Shown piece by piece: positions 45,431 to 53,572 of a stretch of 64,000 nucleotides of DNA; the first letter of the stretch is position 1, and each line of letters begins with the position of its first letter. Source of the stretch: Perlabentimonas gracilis. Its GTDB lineage: Bacteria; Bacteroidota; Bacteroidia; Bacteroidales; Tenuifilaceae. The stretch covers positions 94,345-158,344 of the forward strand of contig NZ_JAANIG010000005.1 of the NCBI RefSeq assembly GCF_011174675.1, written 5' to 3'. The notes under the pieces were generated by a model that searched no databases, had not been told where the DNA came from, and saw nothing but the letters and a program-made list of their open reading frames with translations. A program made the position numbers and the translations under genes.

Positions 45431-47053
45431 TTAGTTGGTGTATTGGTCGTTTTGAATTAGATTAGGATTGGCGCTAAGTTCTGCCGACGGAATTGGGAAC
45501 AAGTTTCTGTAGGTCTCGGTAGCTCTTCCTTCCTTAACGTTTCCTTTCCAAGTCCAGATGTAATCGCCACCTGTTAACTTTCCGAAGCGAATTAGGTCGG
45601 TTCTGCGATGTGCTTCCCAGTATAACTCACGAGTCCTTTCATCAAGAATGAAGTCAAGAGTTAACTCAGCATCTACTATCCTGTTGGTAGTATTCTCAAA
45701 TGCCCTGTCGCGAAGTTCATTAATATAATTAAGAGCAATCGCTCTACTGCCACCTTGTCCTCCCCTTAGCACAGCTTCAGCATACATTAGATATGCATCG
45801 GCAAGACGAAACATAGGAAAGTCTGTGCTAGCAAAATCACCTTGTTGGTTAGGAGCATCGTCACCAGTTGAGGTTAAGTTTGTGAATTTTGTTACCCCAA
45901 TCCCATGGTTGAAAGTTCCTACATTTTCAATTTCCCATTTCCAACTTTTATCTGGGTTAAACCAGAAATGCGCTCGTTTATCTGCTCTGGCAGTGAATGC
46001 AGGGTCTGCTGGGGTGAAGTCGCTTTCTTGTATTCCAAATGTTTCAACAAGATTGCTTATGGTTCTAATTCCGCCCCAAGCACCCACTCCATTGGATGGC
46101 ATATCGCTTCCCCTAGCAGCGTTAAGAATAAATGTCATTCCACCATAACCTTGTATGTGAGTGGCATCAAAAGCAATAGGGAAAATGATTTCTGGACTAT
46201 TATTGTTGTCTGAACAAAACATTCTCTTGTAGTTGGGATCAATGCTGTAACCGCCCTCTGTTAACACCTTATTTAGGTAGGTTAGCGCCTCAGTGTATTT
46301 AGGTACTCCTATATAAACTTCTGCATTTAAATAGAGTTTGCTCAGTAGCATCCATGCTGCAACTCTATCAACTCTTGCATATTCATTTGCTTGAGGTTGT
46401 GCAAGTAGATCTTCAATCTCCATAAGTTCTTCTTCAATGTAGTTAAAAAGATCAGATCGTGTTATGCGTTCAGGGAAGAATGCGCCGGGTTTATCATCAT
46501 CAGTAACAAAGGTCACATTTCCAAACATATCAATTGCATGCCAGTAGGACAAAGCCCGAAGGAAACGAGCTTCAGCTTGATATAGGCCTAGATCTGTAAG
46601 GAATTGTTCTGAGGCTTTATCTTGGGCATCATCAGTAGCTCTAATAAATTCGTTGGCTAATGATATAGCATAGTAGATTCTTGAATACATAGCTGCTATA
46701 AACACATCATTGGGCGACCAAGTATGCCAATGGAAATCCTTAATAGTAGCATCATCCCAAGCCATAATAGTTTCATCAGTAGGGAGTTGTTGTAGTCCCC
46801 AGTACTGACGAAGATAGTTACCAAAGTTCATATCTATACCAATGATATCAGGGGTTCCGTCGGATTGACCACTAACAGCATAGGTTGCGTATATACGAGC
46901 CAATGCCTGCTTGTAGGAGTATTCATCTTTGAAAACATTGGTCGAAGTTGCCTCGTTTGGATCTATTGGCTCTACATCCAAATCTTTCATGCAAGCTGTG
47001 AATGTGGTGGTTACAGCAATTGCAAGGATTAATAAATACTTTATTTTTTTCAT
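45431..47053 (-). CDS. susD: SusD/RagB-family starch-binding lipoprotein
   Basis: This 540-residue lipoprotein (Cys21 in FTACMKDLD) caps the SusC barrel and gates glycan entry. The SusD N-terminal region begins DLDVEPIDPNEATSTNVFKDEYSYKQALARIYATYA. The C-terminal RagB/SusD region has FPMFRLADAYLMYAEAVLRGG and ends with the usual FPIPSAELSANPNLIQND. The charged K-D-x-D after the Cys fits the Bacteroidota surface-export signal. It lies 19 bases downstream of susC and 10 bases upstream of the SusE/F gene. Confidence 0.97.
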   Translation of the reverse strand: MKKIKYLLILAIAVTTTFTACMKDLDVEPIDPNEATSTNVFKDEYSYKQALARIYATYAVSGQSDGTPDIIGIDMNFGNYLRQYWGLQQLPTDETIMAWDDATIKDFHWHTWSPNDVFIAAMYSRIYYAISLANEFIRATDDAQDKASEQFLTDLGLYQAEARFLRALSYWHAIDMFGNVTFVTDDDKPGAFFPERITRSDLFNYIEEELMEIEDLLAQPQANEYARVDRVAAWMLLSKLYLNAEVYIGVPKYTEALTYLNKVLTEGGYSIDPNYKRMFCSDNNNSPEIIFPIAFDATHIQGYGGMTFILNAARGSDMPSNGVGAWGGIRTISNLVETFGIQESDFTPADPAFTARADKRAHFWFNPDKSWKWEIENVGTFNHGIGVTKFTNLTSTGDDAPNQQGDFASTDFPMFRLADAYLMYAEAVLRGGQGGSRAIALNYINELRDRAFENTTNRIVDAELTLDFILDERTRELYWEAHRRTDLIRFGKLTGGDYIWTWKGNVKEGRATETYRNLFPIPSAELSANPNLIQNDQYTN

Positions 47054-47072
47054 ACTAAAAAAGTTTTAGCAA

Positions 47073-50072
47073 TTAAAAGTTAAAATTCAAACTCAACATA
47101 AAGACACGAGGTCTTGGGTATATGTTGTTGTCAATACCCCCGTCTACTTCAGGATCTAGACCAGTGTATTTAGTAATTACAAATGCATTCTGAACCGTTA
47201 CAGCAATTCTACCATTTAGTTTCTCTGCCATAAGATTGTTAAATGTGTAACCGAGTGTTATGTTGTCCATTCTAAAGAATGATGCATCCTCAAGGTAAAA
47301 ACTGGACCAGTACTGTGCAGTAGTGAATTGAGAGCGGGTCACGGCAGTTGGTATATTGGAAAGATACCCAGATTGGTTATAAATGTTTTGATATAGAGCT
47401 CGATTTGAAGCATTATTGTTATATACATCATTTCCAATACTCAAGCGTCCCGCAAATGAGAAGTCAAACTCCTTGTACCTGAGATCAGAGGAGATACCAA
47501 TTAAGAAATCAGGTGTTGGTGTACCCAAAAAGAACTTGTTGTCATTGTTCCCAGAAACATTGCCTCCAAGGCCTGTCTTGTCAATGTAAAGACCTTCAAT
47601 AGGCATTCCATTGGTGTCGTATACTTGCTCGAAAAGTAAAAATGTGTTTGATGCTTGATTCACCGTATTCCACATCACCCTATTTCCAACACCGCCAGCT
47701 ATATCACCCAATGCATATCCTGCTGAAGGATCGTCAAAACGGGAAAGCGAAGTGATAGTGTTTTTATTTGCAGAGAAGTTTGTTCCGATTACCCAACTCA
47801 AATCAACGTTTGATACAACTCGATAGTTGAGTGACAATTCAATACCTTGGTTCTCAAGTGAACCAACATTAGTTGTGAGGAAATTAGAGAAGTTTGTTCC
47901 AGCAGCAATGGGAACTTCAGCGATAAGATCCTTAGTCTCCCTATGGTACACATCAAATGAACCAGTGAAACGATTGTTGAATAATCCAAAATCAAGACCG
48001 ATATTATAGGTTGTAGTTTCCTCCCACTTAAGATCAGGGTCATAGGGGTTTGGTCTTAGAGTTGAAATATATTCATCACCAAACTGATAGTGGAATCCCA
48101 ACTCGCTCTCACGATAAACAGGAATGTAAGGGTAGTACCCTCCAGGGATATCCTGTTGTCCCGTGATACCATAACCTAACCTTAACTTCAATTCACTTAT
48201 CTCTGAAATTGATGAAAGGAAAGCTTCTTCATTGATTTTCCAGGCAAGGGCTGCTGCGGGGAATAAACCCCAGCGATTCTCCTTACTAAATCTAGATGAA
48301 CCATCGTTACGCAAAGTTGCTGTAACCAGATAACGATCGAGCAACGAGTAATTTAATCTACCAAAGAATGAAACGAGGAAGTTCTCGTTTTTGTAAGATG
48401 TACTTCTTGCGCCAATGTACTCACCATTGGTTGCTTCCCAAGGACGATTGGATCTTTCCCCTGAACGATAGAAGTGTTGCCAACCGTAACCAACGGTTGC
48501 ATCAATCCGATGTATGCCGATTTCATTGTTGTAGTTTAGGTATAAGTCTAACAGTTTGTTTCTGCGAAGATCAGAGTAGTTCTGAACATTTGATGCAGGC
48601 TCCCTAGTTGCCCATGAGGCTCTTAGGTCAGTGTTATTATGCCCCTCGCTTTCAGAGAATTCCAAGCCAGTATTCAAATTTACCCTTAGCTCGGGGAGGA
48701 ATGGCATTGTGTAGTCAAGTTGTATGTTACCAATGGCAGACTGAACCATAGACTTATTATCCCGATAAGAAATCCTTGCCAAAGGGTTGTGCGTGGCAAT
48801 ATTGATAGCATCGCCATTAAGTTGATCGGTTTCGCCGAGTTCAATCCATGTGAAGTAGCCACCGTAGCGGGTGTTATCATTGTAAATAGGCTGGGTTGGA
48901 TCGAATTCAAAGGCTGAGTAGATAGCGTCAGTGTTTGAGAAATTGTTCCTAATGTCCATCCCCTTCATATTAACTGTAACCTTAAGGCTATTATCAAAGA
49001 AAGTAGGAGTAGTATTAAGAGAAATGGTGGTTCTGTTTAATCCAGATTCTTGCAGTAGACCATTTTCAATGGTGTGACCAACAGAGGCACGATAAGGAAC
49101 CCCTGCATAGCCTCCATATAGACTTACACTATGGTCCGTGGATACTGAATTTCTGTAGATCTGGTTCTGCCAATCTGTATTAGAATCTCCAAGTCGATCT
49201 ACTGCAACTGTTGAAAGCCCATGGTTATCAACCCTGTCCTGAACTAGTTCCCTAAACTCGTCCCCATTAAATAAATCATGGTATTTCATCATTTGACCAA
49301 GGGAAACATTGCCAGAGTAACTTACATTTAGGCCATCCTTAATCCCTTTTTTTGTGGTGATTATGATAACACCATTCGATGCACGAGAACCGTATATTGC
49401 AGTTGCAGAGGCATCTTTTAGTATTGTCATAGACTCGATATCATTGGGATTGATCGTCGATAGTTGGTTAGCTAAACCTGCCACACCACTATTATCTACA
49501 GGGAACCCATCAATAACGACAAGGGGGTCGTTGGATGCTCGTAGTGATGAGCCCCCCCTTATTCTAATGGTTGAACTAGCACCTGGTTCTCCACTCTTTG
49601 AAGTGATAAGCACACCAGGGATCTTACCTGTGATTAACCCTTGAGGGGAACTTATGGCTCCCTTGTTGAAGTCATCTGCTCCAATAACATTAACCGACCC
49701 TGTAGCGTCGCTCTTCCTTATTACACCATAACCAATAACCACTACTTCATCAAGGGTTTCAATTGCTTGAACCATGGACATATTAATGGTTGTCCTGCCA
49801 TTTACCGCCATTTCAACTGTTTCGTATCCAATATACGAGAATACTAGTGTAGCGGTAGGCTCTACATTTATTGTGTAGTTACCAAGTGCGTCGGTAGTAG
49901 TCCCTAAGCTTGTGCCCTTTACTACCACGGTTACACCAATAAGACCTGAACCATCTAAGGCATCAGTAACTTTACCCGTTACGTTTTGTGTTTGCGCCCA
50001 AGCCGTATGTTGGGAGAATGCAAGCAGCAATAAAAGCGTAACACATTTAAAAACAGTACTCTTCTGTTTCAT
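47073..50072 (-). CDS. susC: SusC/RagA-family TonB-linked outer-membrane transporter
   Basis: This 999-residue TonB-dependent channel imports oligosaccharides. It has a signal peptide (ending AWAQ), a carboxypeptidase-like regulatory domain (about 30-110, VTGKVTDALDGSGLIGVTV), a TonB-box-like EVVVIGYG at about 113-120, the plug domain with IRGGSSLRASNDPLVVIDGFP and NDIESMTILKDASATAIYGSR, and the barrel up to the final aromatic NFNF. There is no STN domain, so control by an anti-sigma factor is not expected, in line with the adjacent LacI-type regulator. ATG at 50072 is preferred over the in-frame TTG two codons earlier. It is the first gene of the leftward operon. Confidence 0.97.
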   Translation of the reverse strand: MKQKSTVFKCVTLLLLLAFSQHTAWAQTQNVTGKVTDALDGSGLIGVTVVVKGTSLGTTTDALGNYTINVEPTATLVFSYIGYETVEMAVNGRTTINMSMVQAIETLDEVVVIGYGVIRKSDATGSVNVIGADDFNKGAISSPQGLITGKIPGVLITSKSGEPGASSTIRIRGGSSLRASNDPLVVIDGFPVDNSGVAGLANQLSTINPNDIESMTILKDASATAIYGSRASNGVIIITTKKGIKDGLNVSYSGNVSLGQMMKYHDLFNGDEFRELVQDRVDNHGLSTVAVDRLGDSNTDWQNQIYRNSVSTDHSVSLYGGYAGVPYRASVGHTIENGLLQESGLNRTTISLNTTPTFFDNSLKVTVNMKGMDIRNNFSNTDAIYSAFEFDPTQPIYNDNTRYGGYFTWIELGETDQLNGDAINIATHNPLARISYRDNKSMVQSAIGNIQLDYTMPFLPELRVNLNTGLEFSESEGHNNTDLRASWATREPASNVQNYSDLRRNKLLDLYLNYNNEIGIHRIDATVGYGWQHFYRSGERSNRPWEATNGEYIGARSTSYKNENFLVSFFGRLNYSLLDRYLVTATLRNDGSSRFSKENRWGLFPAAALAWKINEEAFLSSISEISELKLRLGYGITGQQDIPGGYYPYIPVYRESELGFHYQFGDEYISTLRPNPYDPDLKWEETTTYNIGLDFGLFNNRFTGSFDVYHRETKDLIAEVPIAAGTNFSNFLTTNVGSLENQGIELSLNYRVVSNVDLSWVIGTNFSANKNTITSLSRFDDPSAGYALGDIAGGVGNRVMWNTVNQASNTFLLFEQVYDTNGMPIEGLYIDKTGLGGNVSGNNDNKFFLGTPTPDFLIGISSDLRYKEFDFSFAGRLSIGNDVYNNNASNRALYQNIYNQSGYLSNIPTAVTRSQFTTAQYWSSFYLEDASFFRMDNITLGYTFNNLMAEKLNGRIAVTVQNAFVITKYTGLDPEVDGGIDNNIYPRPRVFMLSLNFNF

Positions 50073-50177
50073 ATTCAAATTAGTTTGATTTGATAATTAA
50101 TTAAAGGTTTGGCTACTCTTAAAAATTCCAAAATCTTTCACAATTAACAAAAAATTAACATTGAGTACCTATAGATA

Positions 50178-50241
50178 CAACTTTAAAAACCTTAAAATCA
50201 CTGCAATCGTTAACGCAAACGAGTGTGCAAACGTTTGAAAT
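50178..50241 (-). promoter_or_regulatory. susC promoter region with LacI-type operators
   Basis: On the reverse strand TTG (50206-50204) and TAAAGTTG (50185-50178, one mismatch to TAnnTTTG) are 18 bases apart and make the best susC promoter. Two palindromes lie at or just upstream of it: CGTTAACG (50208-50215), at the minus-33 box, and CAAACGTTTG (50228-50237) inside GTGCAAACGTTTGAAAT. Central CG palindromes of this type are typical LacI-family operators. The position fits repression or upstream activation by the divergent regulator. Confidence 0.6.
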
Positions 50242-50298
50242 TTAAACGAATGTTTAGGTTGATTTTTGTGTTTATTGAACAACAATTGACACAAAAAC

Positions 50299-50329
50299 TT
50301 TGTTCATTGTGGCTTTATGGCTATATTTG
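50299..50329 (+). promoter_or_regulatory. Promoter of the LacI-family regulator gene
   Basis: TTTG (50299-50302) is followed after 19 bases by TATATTTG (50322-50329), an exact Bacteroidota promoter. It lies 42 bases before the regulator's ATG and about 60 bases from the CAAACGTTTG palindrome, so autoregulation is possible. Confidence 0.75.
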
Positions 50330-50371
50330 GTTGGGTTAAAATATCAAAATGACCATAACTAATTTTACGAT

Positions 50372-51388
50372 ATGAAATCACCGAATGTAACCATCAAAGA
50401 TATTGCTAGGCTGCTGGGTATTAGTCCATCCACAGTTTCTAGAGCGCTTAAGGATCACCCAGATATCAGTCAGGCCACCAAGGATCAGGTTAATAAGCTC
50501 GCCGCAGAGATGAACTATCGACCAAATCCGATAGCACTTAGCCTTAGAAATAGGCGGAGCAATGTGATTGGTGTGGTAATTCCTGAGATTGTACACTTCT
50601 TTTTCTCATCGGTAATTAGTGGAATTAATAAGGTGGCAAACGAGCATGGTTTTAGCGTAATGGTTAGCCAGTCGAGTGAGGATTTTGAGAAGGAGGTTGA
50701 GGTATGCGAAACTTTTCGTCATAGTATAATCGATGGACTGCTGATTTCAGTGTCGAAGCACACCACCGAATATGAGCATCTACGAAGGCTCGATGAGGAG
50801 GGCATACCCGTAGTGTTTTTCGATAGGATGATTGAGGAGTTTAACGCCGACAGGGTGCTGATAAACGATTACGAAGGGGCTTTTGAGGCTACCCAATATT
50901 TAATAGTGGAGGGCCGTAGAAGAATAATGCATTTTGCTGGGCCCCAAAGCCGATTAATTGGAAAGAATAGGCTTAAGGGATACCTTGAAGCCCACAGGAA
51001 AAATGGGGTGGTAATTGATGAGTCGCTTGTAATTAATTGCGATAATTTTGAGAGTGCCTTGGTGCAAACCCAAAGAATAATTGACGAAGGCGTTAAGTTT
51101 GATGCCATTTTTACTGTCAATGATTTTACGGCTGCAGGTGTGGTTAAAACCCTAGTGAAAAATGGGATTAAAGTGCCCGAAGATGTTTCGGTTATTGGGT
51201 TTGGAAATGATTACATGGCCGAAATGATAGAGCCGACGCTAACCACAGTTTGTCAACCTGGATTTACTATGGGCGAAAAGGCCATGCAAATGCTAATCAA
51301 CCGGATTAACAGCGAGAAAACTCTTGAGCCAAAGACAGAAGTGCTGCCAACGAAACTTATTATTAGAAATACAACCAAGAAAAGGTGA
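50372..51388 (+). CDS. LacI/GalR-family transcriptional regulator
   Basis: This 338-residue regulator has the N-terminal LacI helix-turn-helix and hinge (VTIKDIARLLGISPSTVSRAL then YRPNPIALSLR, residues 5-58) and a periplasmic-binding-protein-like sensor domain starting VIGVVIPEI. The C-terminal VSVIGFGNDYMAEMIEPTLTTV is standard. It is divergent from susC and upstream of the sugar transporter and GH65 genes, so it most likely senses maltose or a derivative and controls both operons. Many Bacteroidota sus loci use SusR-type sensors instead; LacI-type control is common in flavobacteria and relatives. A terminator separates it from the transporter gene. Confidence 0.95.
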   Translation: MKSPNVTIKDIARLLGISPSTVSRALKDHPDISQATKDQVNKLAAEMNYRPNPIALSLRNRRSNVIGVVIPEIVHFFFSSVISGINKVANEHGFSVMVSQSSEDFEKEVEVCETFRHSIIDGLLISVSKHTTEYEHLRRLDEEGIPVVFFDRMIEEFNADRVLINDYEGAFEATQYLIVEGRRRIMHFAGPQSRLIGKNRLKGYLEAHRKNGVVIDESLVINCDNFESALVQTQRIIDEGVKFDAIFTVNDFTAAGVVKTLVKNGIKVPEDVSVIGFGNDYMAEMIEPTLTTVCQPGFTMGEKAMQMLINRINSEKTLEPKTEVLPTKLIIRNTTKKR

Positions 51389-51469
51389 TTATACCATTGT
51401 ATATATAGTAACATTTTCTACAGAGAGTTTTCTCAAGAATTTTAAGGCCTAGTTTATACTATTGTGTGG

Positions 51470-51501
51470 GGTGATTCATTGTGATGAATCGCCTTTTTTT
51501 T
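51470..51501 (+). terminator. Terminator after the LacI-family gene
   Basis: A 10-bp stem with one G-T pair (51470-51479 with 51484-51493) has a 4-base loop and eight Ts after it. It isolates the regulator from the transporter operon. Confidence 0.92.
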
Positions 51502-51539
51502 GTTTTATCACAAAAAAATATTAAAAATTATCGCCCCAT

Positions 51540-51551
51540 CGTAAACGATTG
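51540..51551. promoter_or_regulatory. Putative operator upstream of the transporter gene
   Basis: CGTAAACGATTG reads CAATCGTTTACG on the other strand and matches CAATCGTTAACG at the susC promoter (50204-50215) at 11 of 12 positions. The surrounding ATCGTAAACGAT is close to palindromic. It lies 58 bases upstream of the transporter's minus-33 box, a plausible site for activation by the LacI-type protein. Confidence 0.5.
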
Positions 51552-51608
51552 AAATAGCGTTTTGGTCGATAATTGGCTAGCGGTTAGAAGTTTCAACGCT
51601 TCGAAATA

Positions 51609-51640
51609 TTTGCAGGGAAACAATTTTCGTCCTATATTTG
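51609..51640 (+). promoter_or_regulatory. Promoter of the sugar transporter / GH65 operon
   Basis: TTTG (51609-51612), a 20-base spacer and TATATTTG (51633-51640) match the Bacteroidota consensus exactly. The first gene starts at 51725, leaving a leader of about 75 bases. Confidence 0.78.
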
Positions 51641-51724
51641 ACTGGCTACATTTTACCCCTTCCAAAATCTTTCCAATTCCTGGAAAAGATATTTCTGTGC
51701 ATATAACTATAATATTATATCGTG

Positions 51725-53518
51725 ATGACAAAGCGACCTCGTTTATCATTTTGGCAGATATGGAATATGAGTTTTGGATTCCTAGGTATCCAGTTTGGAT
51801 ATGCTCTGCAAAACGCCAATGTTAGCCGAATTTTCGAGACTCTTGGCGCTAATATCGATGCCATTCCAATTCTTTGGATTGCTGCTCCAGTCACAGGACT
51901 AATTATTCAGCCCATCATTGGCCATATGAGTGATAACACATGGGGCCGGCTTGGTAGGAGGAGACCCTTCTTTTTAATAGGAGCCATTTTAGCATCGGCT
52001 GCTTTAATATTTATGCCTAACTCACCCGTTCTATGGGGTGCTGCTGGAATGCTCTGGATTCTAGATGCATCAATAAATGTATCGATGGAACCTTTTAGAG
52101 CTTTTGTGGGCGATATGCTCCCCAGCGAGCAGCGCACTAAGGGCTTCGCTATGCAAAGTTTCTTTATTGGAACAGGTGCTGTAATTGCATCGGCACTACC
52201 TTACATTTTAACCGAGTGGGTTGGTGTGGCTAACACCGCCCCCGAGGGGCAAGTGCCTCCATCGGTTAAATGGTCATTCTACCTAGGGGCTATAGCCTTC
52301 TTTGGTGCTGTAATTTGGACTGTTTTTAAAACCAAAGAGTACTCTCCCGAGGAGCTTAAATCTTTCGAAGAGGCAGAACAGGCTGAGGTTCGTGAAAAAA
52401 CAGGGACGGACTCCATATTGAAGCATGAGGAGTTACCCTCGAATATATTCTTTAAGCATAGCTTTATTTGGCTTATCGTTGGTCTTCTACTTTCGTTTGG
52501 TGTTTGGTATTTTAACCTCGACCCCAAATTGTATATTGTTACCGTTGGCATAGTTGTATTTGGTGTAATTCAGCTAATAGTAGCATTACTAAAAAAGTCG
52601 GGCAAGAACAAAGGTGGCCTTGTGGTGGTTATAAACGACCTGTTTAATATGCCCAAAACAATGGGCCAGCTGGCCGTGGTTCAGTTTTTCAGCTGGTTTG
52701 CTCTTTTTGCCATGTGGATTTACACCACTGCAGGTGTTACCAGCCATATCTATGATATGAAGATAAGCCAAGGGGAGTTTAATCAGCTTAAGATTGAGCA
52801 GGAGAGGCTTACCGAAACTGCCGCATCATCTGACTTTAGATTTACTGTTTTCGAAGAGGAACTCGAAAAAATTGAACAACATTTTGCCAAAGGCAAAACT
52901 GAAGTTGCTGTCCCTCTCCGAATGGTAAACCTTTTCCTCAGAGAAGGGGCTAAAGCCGAGTCGAGTGATGAGATACGATACGAAAACGTTTATCAGATAG
53001 ATGAGTCGCTGTTCAATCGGTTCATCGTAATTCTGAGGGAGTATAATACTGGTGCAAACTGGGTAGGTATTTGCTTTGCAACTTACAATGGATTTGCTGC
53101 CATTATGGCTTTTCTACTGGTGATTATTGCCAAGTACACTAGCCGTAAGTTAACCCACTCCATTTCGTTGGTTGCTGGCGGTATAGGGCTTGTATCTATC
53201 TACTTTGTAACCAACCCAACAATGCTACTTGTTTCAATGTTGGGCGTTGGTCTGGCTTGGGCGAGCATCCTGTCTATGCCCTACGCAATTCTTGCTGGCT
53301 CACTACCGTCAAATAAGATGGGAACCTATATGGGCATCTTCAACTTCTTTATTGTAATTCCCCAAATACTTGCGGCTAGTATCCTTGGCTTCTTTGTTGG
53401 AACTGTTTTCAGTGGTCAGGCTATCTACTCCTTAATACTTGGTGGAGCCGCGATGATTATTGCTGCAGTTTCGGTAATGTTTGTAACCGATAAAGATGAC
53501 ATTGCTGCCCACAGCTAA
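51725..53518 (+). CDS. MFS sugar transporter of the SLC45/GPH type (probable maltose importer)
   Basis: This 597-residue inner-membrane transporter has about 12 helices. The N-terminal RLSFWQIWNMSFGFLGIQFGYALQ and the loop MSDNTWGRLGRRRPFF after helix 2 are signatures of the sucrose/maltose SLC45-like branch of the major facilitator superfamily. The protein is longer than usual: a soluble, charged insertion at about residues 335-440 interrupts the second half (KISQGEFNQLKIEQ to FNRFIVILREYN). It shares a promoter with the GH65 phosphorylase 54 bases downstream, so it most likely brings maltose into the cytoplasm. ATG at 51725 is preferred over the GTG one codon earlier. Confidence 0.92.
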   Translation: MTKRPRLSFWQIWNMSFGFLGIQFGYALQNANVSRIFETLGANIDAIPILWIAAPVTGLIIQPIIGHMSDNTWGRLGRRRPFFLIGAILASAALIFMPNSPVLWGAAGMLWILDASINVSMEPFRAFVGDMLPSEQRTKGFAMQSFFIGTGAVIASALPYILTEWVGVANTAPEGQVPPSVKWSFYLGAIAFFGAVIWTVFKTKEYSPEELKSFEEAEQAEVREKTGTDSILKHEELPSNIFFKHSFIWLIVGLLLSFGVWYFNLDPKLYIVTVGIVVFGVIQLIVALLKKSGKNKGGLVVVINDLFNMPKTMGQLAVVQFFSWFALFAMWIYTTAGVTSHIYDMKISQGEFNQLKIEQERLTETAASSDFRFTVFEEELEKIEQHFAKGKTEVAVPLRMVNLFLREGAKAESSDEIRYENVYQIDESLFNRFIVILREYNTGANWVGICFATYNGFAAIMAFLLVIIAKYTSRKLTHSISLVAGGIGLVSIYFVTNPTMLLVSMLGVGLAWASILSMPYAILAGSLPSNKMGTYMGIFNFFIVIPQILAASILGFFVGTVFSGQAIYSLILGGAAMIIAAVSVMFVTDKDDIAAHS

Positions 53519-53572
53519 GGGGAGCACTACTTAATTTTGATTTTTAAATAGCGAAAACAAAACACATATTAT

